Assembly (NCBI RefSeq): GCF_001854865.1
Contig: NZ_MDDW01000006.1
Location: forward strand, 1,831 to 10,211
DNA: 8,381 nucleotides
Source of the DNA: Rhizobium sp. LCM 4573
Lineage (GTDB): Bacteria > Pseudomonadota > Alphaproteobacteria > Rhizobiales > Rhizobiaceae
Reading direction: 5' to 3'
The notes under the pieces were generated by a model. That model was not told where the DNA came from. It did not search any database and was given only the letters and a program-made list of their open reading frames with translations. Of this stretch, positions 1 to 6,359 are shown in pieces. Each line of letters starts with the position of its first letter. Positions within the stretch are counted from its first letter, which is position 1. The translations under genes and the position numbers were made by a program.

Positions 1-1
1 C

Positions 2-298
2 TCGCTGACGGCTGCCGGCATCATTCTCGGCTTTTCCCTGAGCTTCATCAGCCGCTGGGTCTCCAATCCGAACGACTGGAGCCGGATCGATATCGTGCCG
101 ATGCTGCTGCTGACGGTGGGGATCGCCCTGCAGGTCAAGGTCTTTGCCGATCTTCTGGCCCGCGACTCGCTGATCGCCGCCAAATACGACCGCGCGAGGC
201 GGCTGTTCCTGATTGGGATCGGGTTCGTCGCCGCCGGGATCGGAGTGGCATTGCTCAACGACATACTGGGCCTGGGATCGATGCCCATGCTGGGTTGA
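2..298 (+). CDS. 3' end of an unrecognised integral membrane protein (5' truncated by window edge)
   Basis: The frame is open from base 2 and ends at TGA 296-298, giving 98 visible residues. The true start lies left of the window; the internal ATG at 95 falls inside a hydrophobic segment and is not a credible start. Three hydrophobic stretches are visible, at about fragment residues 1-19, 29-53 and 68-92. They are separated by polar loops (around RWVSNPNDWSR and ARDSLIAAKYDRARR), so the protein is a polytopic inner-membrane protein. I see no catalytic or binding motif and do not recognise the family, so no function is proposed. It converges on the minus-strand cupin gene, with 46 bp between the stop codons. 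The coding call rests on the uninterrupted frame and on the alternation of hydrophobic segments with charged loops. Confidence 0.7.
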   Translation, partial: SLTAAGIILGFSLSFISRWVSNPNDWSRIDIVPMLLLTVGIALQVKVFADLLARDSLIAAKYDRARRLFLIGIGFVAAGIGVALLNDILGLGSMPMLG

Positions 299-372
299 GC
301 TGCCCGGCAGCCGATAGCTTATGGATCGCCTGTTGGTCCGATCATCACCTCCGATCCGGCCAGCCGGGCAGC
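299..372. repeat. Widely spaced nested inverted repeat between convergent genes
   Basis: GCTGCCCGGC at 299-308 is perfectly complementary to GCCGGGCAGC at 363-372. Inside it, GGATCG (323-328) is complementary to CGATCC (352-357). Together they could form a long imperfect hairpin spanning the convergent stop codons and the last codons of the cupin gene. No T-run follows on either strand, so it is not a standard intrinsic terminator. It could be a weak bidirectional 3'-end structure or chance in GC-rich DNA. Confidence 0.2.
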
Positions 373-809
373 AAAGTGATGCCGAACTTCGGGGAGGCAT
401 TCTTTAGGCGGTCGATCTCCTCGGGCGTCGGCGGCCCGGCCGTTTCATCTTGCTTCAATTCGCGGCCGGCTTCCGCCAGGAATTTGTCGAAGAGGGCGGG
501 CGTAGCGATCAGGATATAGCGTGCCGGCCGGCCGGTGGTATTCATCAAGCGATGCGGCACTCCGCGCTTGAGGAAAATGCTCTGGCCGGCGGTCAGCCGG
601 CGCGTTTCTCCATCGATCACCGCGGTCAGTTCGCCTTCGATGATGTAGACGGTCTCATCGTCTCTGGCATGGACATGGATCGGCGTACTCGTGTTTCCGC
701 CACTCGTATTTTCGAGAAGGCAGAACTGGCCGTCCGTCTGCTCGCCGGACAGCAGGAGCTTCATGGTGACGCCTGCCAGGACGAACTCTTTCGGTTCCAT
801 GCTGCTCAT
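345..809 (-). CDS. Small cupin-domain protein (cupin_2 type)
   Basis: This is a 154-residue single-domain cupin, a beta-barrel fold. Cupin motif 1 is visible as H45-x-H47-x4-E52-x6-G59 (IHVHARDDETVYIIEG). Motif 2 is visible as G75...G83-x-P85-H86-x3-N90. His45, His47, Glu52 and His86 are the usual 3-His/1-Glu metal ligands, so metal binding is likely. The substrate cannot be read from sequence; relatives include dioxygenase-like and sugar- or small-molecule-binding proteins of unknown role. The C-terminal tail after about residue 105 is helical and polar. The ATG at 809 is chosen because AGGAG (minus strand, bases 822-818) lies 8 nt upstream; a second ATG three codons later is less well placed. 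The gene is last in a four-gene minus-strand run, 59 bp behind the membrane protein. A perfect inverted repeat covers its ribosome binding site, which suggests separate control. Confidence 0.85.
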   Translation of the reverse strand: MSSMEPKEFVLAGVTMKLLLSGEQTDGQFCLLENTSGGNTSTPIHVHARDDETVYIIEGELTAVIDGETRRLTAGQSIFLKRGVPHRLMNTTGRPARYILIATPALFDKFLAEAGRELKQDETAGPPTPEEIDRLKNASPKFGITLLPGWPDRR

Positions 810-810
810 G

Positions 811-836
811 GAGATTACTCCTGTTCGAGTAATCTC
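811..836 (-). promoter_or_regulatory. Perfect 10-bp inverted repeat over the cupin ribosome binding site (operator or RNA hairpin)
   Basis: GAGATTACTC (811-820) and GAGTAATCTC (827-836) are exact reverse complements separated by 6 bp. The downstream arm lies one base before the cupin ATG. The AGGAG ribosome binding site straddles the loop and that arm. As DNA this looks like a dimeric repressor operator. As RNA it is a 10-bp stem with a 6-nt loop that would partly bury the ribosome binding site. Its A/T-containing arms differ from the GC-rich background, which makes chance less likely. Confidence 0.5.
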
Positions 837-868
837 AATTCCGCAGGGCTTTCACCCGTTCCCCGGCC

Positions 869-1456
869 TCATGTCAGAATATCGTAGATCCGCCAGATCC
901 AATAGAATTGATAGACGAGCGCGAAGACGACGAAGGCAGCGTGAAAGCGCCTGCTGGCGGTATAGGCGGCGATCAGGCTGAGGACGATGTAGAGTGCGGT
1001 GCGCAGCGGATATTCCCAGCCGAGCGAGGTGAAATAGTCCCGGCCTTTCAGGGCGGTATCCAGGGTGTCGGTTGCCAGGAGGCCGGCGAACAACCCGAAG
1101 AACCATTTTCGACGCGAGAAGAAATAGTGCTCGTAGCCGTCGTAGTCCTGCATCGAGGTGGGGAAGAGCAGGGCGCAGAGGAAGAAGAAGAGCGAGCAGA
1201 ACAGGATCAGGAACAGGAAGGCCCCGAAGCCGATGATCGCCGCTTCGTGCAGCCGGTATTCCCACCACCAGAAATGCACCAGGAACAGCATCATGAAGGC
1301 GACCCAGCCGAGATGGGTGAGGTAGAGCCGCGCTTCCTTCGGGTGCTGCACGATGCCGGCAAGGCCGTTCAATAGCCGCGCGATGCTGAGGCTGACCACC
1401 ATGCCCATGACGATGCGGATATGCGGGAATGTTTCCGCGGCCGGGATCGGGTCCAT
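869..1456 (-). CDS. Polytopic membrane protein of unknown function, coupled to the thioesterase gene
   Basis: This is a 195-residue protein with about six hydrophobic segments, at about residues 15-36, 47-66, 72-98, 115-130, 150-166 and 170-190. It has unusual aromatic clusters: HFWWWEY at 61-67, FCSLFFFLCALLF at 86-98, and YQFYWIWRIYD near the C-terminus. It has no signal peptide and no recognised transporter motif, so I give no function. The ATG at 1456 is chosen because a strong GGAGGA lies 6 nt upstream, inside the end of the thioesterase gene. The frame stays open far upstream, but that part runs through the thioesterase and SnoaL genes in another frame and reads as low-complexity, Arg-rich shadow. 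Only two bases separate the thioesterase stop from this start, so the two are almost certainly co-transcribed and translationally coupled. That hints at a role near acyl-CoA or membrane lipids, but this is inference from position only. Confidence 0.82.
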   Translation of the reverse strand: MDPIPAAETFPHIRIVMGMVVSLSIARLLNGLAGIVQHPKEARLYLTHLGWVAFMMLFLVHFWWWEYRLHEAAIIGFGAFLFLILFCSLFFFLCALLFPTSMQDYDGYEHYFFSRRKWFFGLFAGLLATDTLDTALKGRDYFTSLGWEYPLRTALYIVLSLIAAYTASRRFHAAFVVFALVYQFYWIWRIYDILT

Positions 1457-1458
1457 GG

Positions 1459-1845
1459 CTATTCCTCCGGCGGCACGGGCACCGGCCGGCCGTCTTCGTC
1501 GAGCGCCACCATGACGAAGGTGGCGGCGGTCACCTTCTCGAGAATGCGGTAGCGGGCGCGATGTGCCCAGGCCTCGACCTGAAGGGTGATCGACGAGCGG
1601 CCGACACGGGTGATTTCGGTATAGACGTTCAGCGTATCGCCGATCTTCACCGGAAGCTGGAAGGCCATTTCCTTGACGGCGGCGGTCACCACGCGGCCGC
1701 GGGCGCGCTCGGCGGCGCGGATGCCGCTTGCAAGGTCCATCTGAGCCATGACCCAGCCGCCGAAGATATCGCCCGCGGCATTGGCGTCGGCGGGCATTGC
1801 GAGCGTGCGCAAGGTGAGTTCGCCGGTGGGCTTGGTCTCGGTCAT
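1459..1845 (-). CDS. YciA-type hotdog-fold acyl-CoA thioesterase
   Basis: This 128-residue protein is predicted to hydrolyse acyl-CoA to free acid plus CoA in the cytoplasm. The N-terminal half closely follows E. coli YciA: LTLRTLAMPADANAAGDIFG at 10-29, then GWVMAQMD at 30-37. Asp26 in the GDIFGGW segment matches the catalytic acidic residue of the BFIT/BACH-type hotdog thioesterases. The family's beta-strand pattern follows (GRVVTAAVKEMAF, PVKIGDTLNVYTEI, SSITLQVEAW, ATFVMVALD), ending in a Pro-rich acidic tail. The length is typical for the family. The ATG at 1845 is preferred over an in-frame TTG at 1860 because AGGAG sits 6 nt before it. The gene is followed after two bases by the membrane protein. 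In the 140 bp upstream, the minus strand carries CTGGAT and CTAGTC about 18 nt apart, a weak promoter candidate. YciA enzymes act on a broad range of acyl-CoAs; the physiological substrate here is unknown. Confidence 0.92.
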   Translation of the reverse strand: MTETKPTGELTLRTLAMPADANAAGDIFGGWVMAQMDLASGIRAAERARGRVVTAAVKEMAFQLPVKIGDTLNVYTEITRVGRSSITLQVEAWAHRARYRILEKVTAATFVMVALDEDGRPVPVPPEE

Positions 1846-1966
1846 CCTGTACTCCTGCAAATGAGAGCCGGCGATTCCGGCTTGAAGAGACTAGCCCGCG
1901 TCGATCGTTTTGATCCAGAGCGTTGTGGGGGATGCACAGTAACGGGGAGGGCGCACGTCGCAGCGG

Positions 1967-1984
1967 CCCGCAGTTTGCCGCGGG
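1967..1984 (-). terminator. Possible weak hairpin terminator after the SnoaL-like gene
   Basis: One base past the SnoaL-like stop codon, the minus strand can form a 7-bp stem (CCCGCGG against CTGCGGG, with one G-U pair) and a CAAA loop. No U-rich tract follows, so termination would be inefficient or factor-dependent. The stem may only protect the 3' end, leaving read-through into the thioesterase gene possible. Confidence 0.25.
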
Positions 1985-1985
1985 T

Positions 1986-2432
1986 CTATGATTGGCGATC
2001 CGGCAGGGCCTGCATCGTCTGAAGATCGATCGGCATCGAGATATGCTCGTGGGTGATCGTCCACCGGCCATTCGTCTTGCGGAGACCGGAGGTCACGTGC
2101 ACCCAGTAATCGGACGTCTCTCCGGTCGTCCTCGTGCTTCGGACATGACACAGGCTGTGGCAGAACCGGACTTTGCCGCTTGCGGCGATCCGCAGATCGT
2201 GCAGGTCATAATCGATCGGCCCCGCGACCGAGGCGAACCACGTCTCGAAATTCTTCCGATAGGCCTGCGCGCCTTTGACTTGCGCTGGCGGGCGGATGTC
2301 GAACGTGACGGTATCCGGCGCGTAGTGCGCCATCAGCGCATCGATATCCCTGGCGCGCAGCGCCTGCGCGAAGCCGTCCATGAACGCGCGGATCTGGCTG
2401 TCTTCCCCGGCTGGAGCTGTGGTGCCTGGCAT
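1986..2432 (-). CDS. SnoaL/NTF2-like family protein
   Basis: This is a 148-residue cone-fold protein of the SnoaL_3/DUF4440-like group. Visible features are the N-terminal helix (residues 11-28) followed by ALRARDIDALMAHYAPDTV (24-42), the usual helix-turn-strand opening of the family. Then come a second helix around QAYRKNFETWF (56-66), central strands (KVRFCHSLCHVRST), and the closing GRWTITHEHISMPID (122-136). That closing segment is the most recognisable, because the W-x-I-x-HEH-x-S-x-P pattern is typical of SnoaL_3 proteins. Members include ketosteroid-isomerase-like enzymes and many proteins of unknown role, so the reaction is not assignable. The ATG at 2432 is chosen for the strong GGAGGAG 6 nt upstream; an in-frame ATG at 2486 has no ribosome binding site. 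The gene is divergent from the chemoreceptor and heads the minus-strand cluster. Confidence 0.85.
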   Translation of the reverse strand: MPGTTAPAGEDSQIRAFMDGFAQALRARDIDALMAHYAPDTVTFDIRPPAQVKGAQAYRKNFETWFASVAGPIDYDLHDLRIAASGKVRFCHSLCHVRSTRTTGETSDYWVHVTSGLRKTNGRWTITHEHISMPIDLQTMQALPDRQS

Positions 2433-2606
2433 GACGTTCTCCTCCCATGAGTGGAGCCGAGGATTGGCTTTGCGCCGAGAACGCACCGTCTCCGGAACCG
2501 TTCCGCGCTACCGGCTTGACCCCTTATCGCGGGCGGAGCGCCTTTCACGACCTGGTAAGGTTCCTCCATTAGAATTTAAGGTGATTTGCAAGGGAGGGGG
2601 ATTTCC
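2433..2606. promoter_or_regulatory. Divergent intergenic region with a 13-bp palindrome
   Basis: This gap separates the divergent SnoaL-like gene and the chemoreceptor, so it must hold both promoters unless either is read from further away. CGGAAC (2494-2499) and GTTCCG (2501-2506) form an inverted repeat around one base, a possible operator. CTTGAC at 2516-2521 matches the alphaproteobacterial -35 consensus, but no good -10 box lies 17-18 bp further on. TAGAAT at 2570-2575 resembles a -10 box without a good -35. The promoter assignments are therefore weak. I saw no convincing sigma-54 or flagellar-type promoter. Confidence 0.3.
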
Positions 2607-4439
2607 ATGCAGCGCCTTACCATTTCTTGGCGGCTATGCTGCCTTGTACTGCTTTCGCTCGCCATTCTGTGCGGGGCGATGGCCTTCAGCCTGTTCCAGA
2701 GCTACCGCTCCTCCGAAGTGGAGCGAAAGGCGGGGCTGGCGCAGATGAACGATGCCGCGCTGACGGTGCTTGCCAAATACCACAAGCTTGAAACCTCGGG
2801 CGCCATGAGCCGGGAGGATGCCCAGGCCGCCGCCAAGGACATCATCGCCACCATGCGTTACGGCAACGGCACGGGCTATTTCTGGATCAACGACATGGCC
2901 CCGACGATGGTCATGCACCCGATCAAGCCGGAGATGAACGGCGGCGATCTTTCCGACGACAAGGACCCGAACGGCAAATTCCTGTTCGTGGAGTTCGTCA
3001 ATGTCGTCAAAGCCCAGGGCAAGGGCTTCGTCGATTACTACTGGCCGAAGCCGGGCGCCGAGGAGCCGGTGGAGAAATTCTCGCATGTCGCCGGTTTCGA
3101 GCCCTGGGGCTGGATCGTCGGCACCGGCGTCTACGTGGACGACCTGCACGCCATGTTTTGGCGCGACGCCACACGCTTCGCCTCGATCTGCGGCATCGGA
3201 ATGCTGGTCCTGCTTGCCGGCGCCTATGTGGTGGTCCGCAGCGTCACCGGCCCGATCGGCCAGGTGAAGGGCGTGCTGCAGGCGATCGCCGGCGGTGAGG
3301 CGGGCGTGACGGTTCCCTGCACCGACCAGAGAAACGAGATCGGCGAAATGGCGCGGGCGCTGGTGGTGCTGCGCGACAGCGTCGAGGAACGCGCGAGCCT
3401 GCAGGCCCGCGAGAGCGAGCAGCAGCGGGCGATCGCCGCCGAACGCGCCAGCAACGAGCGGACGCTGACGGCGGCCGGCGAGCGGCAGACGCGGGCCATG
3501 AACGAGCTGGGCCGCGCGCTCGAAAGCCTTGCGGGCGGGGATCTTTCCGTCTCGCTCGGCGATATCGGGCCGGAATACGAGAAGCTGCGGGAAGACTTCA
3601 ATACGGCCGTCGGCGCGCTGCACGACGCGATCGCCGCCATCGCCGAGACCGGGCATGTGGTGCGCGAAAGTGCGGCCGACATCAGCGAGGCGACGGGCAA
3701 TCTTTCCCGCCGGACCGAGCAGCAGGCCGCCGCGCTCGAGGAAACGGCGGCGGCGCTCGACGAGATCACCGCGACGGTTCGGACCGCCTCCGAAAGGGCG
3801 CATGAGGCGCGCGGCATGGTGGGCAATACCAAGGAGAGCGCCGGCCGTTCGGGCGCGATCGTCCGCGACGCGATCGAGGCCATGGGGCGGATCGAGGATT
3901 CCTCCAACCGCATCGGCCAGATCATCTCGGTGATCGACGAGATCGCCTTCCAGACCAACCTTCTGGCGCTGAATGCAGGCGTGGAGGCGGCACGCGCCGG
4001 CGAGGCCGGACGTGGCTTCGCCGTGGTGGCACAGGAGGTGCGCGAGCTTGCCCAGCGCTCGGCCAATGCCGCCAAGGAGATCAAGGCGCTGATCGGCAAT
4101 TCCGCCCGCGAGGTGAATGGCGGCGTGACGCTCGTGCGTTCCACGGGCGAGGCGCTGGTCGAGATCGCCGAACTGGTGGAGCGGGTGAACGCGCATGTGG
4201 AAACGATCGCCACCGCCGCGCGCGAGCAGGCGACCGGGCTGCAGGAGATCAATACATCCGTCAACCAGATGGACCAGATGACCCAGCAGAACGCGGCGAT
4301 GGTGGAGGAAACCACGGCGGCGAGCCAGACGCTCGCCGAACAGAGCCTTTACTTGCAAAGCCTGCTGTCAGCCTTCAAGCTCGGCGGTGCCCGAGGCGCC
4401 GCCACCCGTGAGGCAGGCCCGCGCGTCCGCGCCGCCTGA
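2607..4439 (+). CDS. Methyl-accepting chemotaxis protein with an sCache_2-like periplasmic sensor
   Basis: This 610-residue transmembrane chemoreceptor would signal to CheA/CheW. The order is TM1 (about 8-30), a periplasmic sCache_2-like domain (about 35-185), TM2 (191-211), HAMP (about 211-263), a charged coiled-coil linker (about 255-300), a second HAMP-like segment (about 300-350), and the signalling domain (about 350-590). The sensor shows the motifs [11 protein letters not shown] (87-97), [10 protein letters not shown] (103-112), [11 protein letters not shown] (140-150) and [14 protein letters not shown] (166-179). The conserved hairpin tip is at 444-480 ([20 protein letters not shown] and on). 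Gln/Glu pairs in LEETAAA (377-383) and VEETTAA (566-572) are likely CheR/CheB methylation sites. No CheR-docking pentapeptide is seen at the C-terminus. The ATG at 2607 follows GGGAGGGGG by 6 nt and is preferred over a TTG at 2586. Several sCache_2 receptors bind small carboxylates, but the ligand here is unknown. No other che gene is nearby. Confidence 0.96.
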   Translation: MQRLTISWRLCCLVLLSLAILCGAMAFSLFQSYRSSEVERKAGLAQMNDAALTVLAKYHKLETSGAMSREDAQAAAKDIIATMRYGNGTGYFWINDMAPTMVMHPIKPEMNGGDLSDDKDPNGKFLFVEFVNVVKAQGKGFVDYYWPKPGAEEPVEKFSHVAGFEPWGWIVGTGVYVDDLHAMFWRDATRFASICGIGMLVLLAGAYVVVRSVTGPIGQVKGVLQAIAGGEAGVTVPCTDQRNEIGEMARALVVLRDSVEERASLQARESEQQRAIAAERASNERTLTAAGERQTRAMNELGRALESLAGGDLSVSLGDIGPEYEKLREDFNTAVGALHDAIAAIAETGHVVRESAADISEATGNLSRRTEQQAAALEETAAALDEITATVRTASERAHEARGMVGNTKESAGRSGAIVRDAIEAMGRIEDSSNRIGQIISVIDEIAFQTNLLALNAGVEAARAGEAGRGFAVVAQEVRELAQRSANAAKEIKALIGNSAREVNGGVTLVRSTGEALVEIAELVERVNAHVETIATAAREQATGLQEINTSVNQMDQMTQQNAAMVEETTAASQTLAEQSLYLQSLLSAFKLGGARGAATREAGPRVRAA

Positions 4440-4459
4440 TCCATCCCCGCCGATTTCCA

Positions 4460-4498
4460 CGGCCCGCCGGAGGCAGACCCCGGCGGGCCGCTTGTTTC
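4460..4498 (+). terminator. Strong intrinsic terminator after the chemoreceptor gene
   Basis: CGGCCCGCCGG (4460-4470) pairs perfectly with CCGGCGGGCCG (4480-4490) across a 9-nt loop. The stem is an 11-bp all-G/C helix starting about 20 nt after the stop codon. CTTGTTTC follows, a modest U-rich tail. It would end chemoreceptor transcription and insulate the extensin-like gene. Confidence 0.75.
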
Positions 4499-4535
4499 GG
4501 GAAAGTGGCGCGGAAATGGCATCAGCGTCATGAAA

Positions 4536-4557
4536 AAGTCTTGTTTTCTCAAGTCTT
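4536..4557 (+). repeat. Pair of AAGTCTT direct repeats upstream of the extensin-like gene
   Basis: AAGTCTT occurs at 4536-4542 and again at 4551-4557, 15 bp apart start to start, in an A/T-richer patch of the leader. Tandem direct repeats of this kind can be binding sites for a response regulator. The copies are short, so chance is possible. CTATGG at 4568-4573 may be the -10 box of the same promoter. Confidence 0.25.
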
Positions 4558-4589
4558 CCTTTACCCGCTATGGCTAACGTTCCGTTCAG

Positions 4590-5987
4590 ATGTCCGAATA
4601 CGGAACAAGAGTGGCAACTGGTATGGCGTATGCTTCCCCTGTCCGGCGGGCGATTGCCTTGCTGATGATCTCGACGATGCTGGTTGCCTGTTCCGCGGAG
4701 GGGTTGGTGCCGCCGGCGCCGATCGATGGCGCGACCCGCGTGGGCGCGATCACGCCGCGAGGAACGCCGCCGCGCGAGCCGATATCCCACCAGGCCTATC
4801 ATGTGCCGCCGGCACCCGTTTCGCAGACAAGCGGCGCCATCGATTATCTCGACACCCCGAGCCCGGCCGGCGGCTATCCCACGCCGCCCTCCGGCGTTCA
4901 ATCAGCTCCGCTCCAGCAGCCCGTCGCGCCGCCGACGGCTGCGGCCGGACGTCTGCCGAAGATCGACAGCGACGAGGCGATGGCGCAAGCCTCGGCGGCG
5001 GGGAGCGGGCCGATGAGCATCCCGGACGAGGGCGTCAACATGGACGCCCAGTTCGGCTTTGAAGAGAATGCGGCCGACAGCGAGGTGGTGGGCCTCGCCG
5101 AGGAACAGGATGGCATGATCGCCGAAGGCAATAGCGATCAGCTGGTTGTGGGCGGCATCGGCACCGACAATCCGGTGGCCGTGGGGCAAGGTCGGTCGCA
5201 GCCCGTCGCATCCGCACAGCCGATATCGGACGATATCGTGGTGGTGCCGCCGAAGCGGCAGGGGGCGGGCCTGCAGAGTGCTTCTACCGGTCAGCCCATG
5301 GTCTGGGGCGACCAGTCGCCGGTCGTCCCGCCGAGCCGCGCGCCGGCCGAGCCGCAGCAGGAAGTCGCGATGCTGATGCCGGAAAACCCGACGGTCGAGC
5401 CCGAGCGCCCGAGGGTGCGCGAGGTCATGCCGGCTTCCGAGGTGAGCTGCCGCGCCGAGCTCAGGCGCATCGGCGTCGAGTTCCGGGATATTCCGAGGAT
5501 TTCGAACGGACCGAGCTGCGGCATCGACTTCCCGGTTCTGGTAAGCGGTTTTTCGGGCGGCATCGACCTGAAGCCCGCCACCAAGCTCAACTGCCAGACG
5601 ACGCTCGCCTTCGCCAAATGGGTGAAGCACGAGCTCGCTCCATCCTCGCGCTACCGTTATCTCTCGGGCGTGAAAACGATCGAATCCATGGGCGGCTATT
5701 CCTGCCGGCGCATGAACAACAGCCGCCAGAGATACAATCCGATGTCGGAACATGCGCGCGGAAACGCGATCGATGTCGGCAAGTTCGTGCTGAAGAACGG
5801 CAAGCGGATCGACGTGCGCAAGAAGGGCTTCTTCGCCTTCCGCGAAAAGGGGCTGCTGAAGGCGGTGCGCAACGACAGCTGCAAGTATTTCAATACGGTG
5901 CTCGGACCGGGCAGCAATGCAGAGCACTGGAACCACTTCCATTTCGACCTGCGCTCGCGCAAGGCGGGACGCCGATACTGCGACTGA
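4590..5987 (+). CDS. Extensin-like (Extensin_C) lipoprotein with an LAS-peptidase-type zinc signature
   Basis: This 465-residue protein is predicted to be an envelope-anchored cell-wall protein. A hydrophobic stretch at 21-33 ends in the lipobox LVAC, giving lipidation at Cys34. Residues about 35-280 form a Pro/Ala/Gln-rich, low-complexity linker. Residues about 285-465 are the Extensin_C domain with six cysteines (287, 310, 335, 372, 431, 464), consistent with disulfides. SEHARGNAID (386-395) matches SxHxxGxAxD of the LAS/M15-type D,D-peptidases, and EHWNHFH (445-451) resembles their second histidine cluster. His388, Asp395 and a C-terminal His are the likely zinc ligands. A peptidoglycan cross-link or stem-peptide hydrolase is thus inferred, not proven. 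The start is uncertain: the ATG at 4590 lacks a ribosome binding site, and the ATG at 4623 would give a tidier signal peptide (MAYASPVRR n-region) but also has only a weak one. The MmcQ-like gene follows after 9 bp. Confidence 0.9.
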   Translation: MSEYGTRVATGMAYASPVRRAIALLMISTMLVACSAEGLVPPAPIDGATRVGAITPRGTPPREPISHQAYHVPPAPVSQTSGAIDYLDTPSPAGGYPTPPSGVQSAPLQQPVAPPTAAAGRLPKIDSDEAMAQASAAGSGPMSIPDEGVNMDAQFGFEENAADSEVVGLAEEQDGMIAEGNSDQLVVGGIGTDNPVAVGQGRSQPVASAQPISDDIVVVPPKRQGAGLQSASTGQPMVWGDQSPVVPPSRAPAEPQQEVAMLMPENPTVEPERPRVREVMPASEVSCRAELRRIGVEFRDIPRISNGPSCGIDFPVLVSGFSGGIDLKPATKLNCQTTLAFAKWVKHELAPSSRYRYLSGVKTIESMGGYSCRRMNNSRQRYNPMSEHARGNAIDVGKFVLKNGKRIDVRKKGFFAFREKGLLKAVRNDSCKYFNTVLGPGSNAEHWNHFHFDLRSRKAGRRYCD

Positions 5988-5996
5988 GGAACGGCG

Positions 5997-6332
5997 ATGG
6001 CGACGGCGGCGAAATTGCGGGAGCTGGCGTTATCGCTCGAAGGGACCACCGAGACGCCGCATTTCGACCGCGCCGCTTTCCGCGTCGCGCGCAATTACGT
6101 CACGCTCGCCCCCGACGGATTGACGGCGAATTTCAAGTTCACCCCGGACGAGCAGGAACTGAAATGCCTGACTGCGCCGGAGGCTTTCTCGCCCGTGCCG
6201 AATGCCTGGGGCCGGCAAGGCTGGACTACTGCCGTCCTTGCCGAGCTGGAAGACGACGAGCTTGCGGCCGCTCTTGAAACGGCCTGGCGTCACGCGCTGC
6301 CGAAGCAGAAGCGTCGAAAAGGTGCCGTATAA
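5997..6332 (+). CDS. MmcQ/YjbR family protein
   Basis: This 111-residue protein belongs to the MmcQ/YjbR family, which has a CyaY-like fold and is often annotated as DNA-binding without clear biochemical proof. Diagnostic parts are the N-terminal LRELALSLEGTTETPHFDRA (7-26), the strand AFRVARNYVTLAP, the WGRQGWTTAVL segment (71-81), and the closing helix DDELAAALETAWRHALPK. The length is normal for the family. The tail KQKRRKGAV is basic. The ATG at 5997 is supported by AGGA 6-7 nt upstream, which overlaps the stop codon of the extensin-like gene. The 9-bp gap means the two genes share a transcript. The pairing may be only genomic convenience, since no functional link between the families is known to me. 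The TAA stop overlaps the U-tract of the minus-strand terminator. Confidence 0.9.
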   Translation: MATAAKLRELALSLEGTTETPHFDRAAFRVARNYVTLAPDGLTANFKFTPDEQELKCLTAPEAFSPVPNAWGRQGWTTAVLAELEDDELAAALETAWRHALPKQKRRKGAV

Positions 6333-6359
6333 AAAAGAAAGCCGGCACGAGGGGCCGGC
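6331..6359 (-). terminator. Intrinsic terminator oriented to the minus strand
   Basis: On the minus strand GCCGGC, a 7-nt loop and GCCGGC (6359-6341) are followed directly by TTTCTTTTTT (6340-6331). This is a textbook Rho-independent terminator. On the plus strand the same hairpin is preceded by A's and followed by AAGGAGC, so it would not work well for the MmcQ-like gene. Its U-tract overlaps that gene's stop codon. It would be the 3' end of the proposed small RNA. Confidence 0.75.

Noticed and set aside
1866..1882. AGCCGG/CCGGCT hairpin before the thioesterase gene as an attenuator
   Set aside because: It is a 6-bp stem with no U-tract and no competing structure that I could find. Such repeats are common by chance at this G+C.
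1457..2071. Upstream extension of the membrane-protein frame (to 2071, minus strand)
   Set aside because: It would overlap the whole thioesterase gene in another frame and reads as Arg/Pro-rich noise. The ATG at 1456 with GGAGGA is the clear start.
2634..4358. Long open frame (574 codons) on the minus strand, antisense to the chemoreceptor, with a second one at 3224-4315
   Set aside because: The plus strand encodes an unmistakable chemoreceptor. The antisense products are Arg/His/Ala- or Ser-rich, without domain logic, as expected for shadow frames in high-GC DNA.
4902..5942. 346-codon open frame on the minus strand, antisense to the extensin-like gene
   Set aside because: Its composition is typical of an antisense shadow and it has no ribosome binding site. 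The plus-strand frame has a lipobox, conserved domain motifs and a coupled downstream gene.
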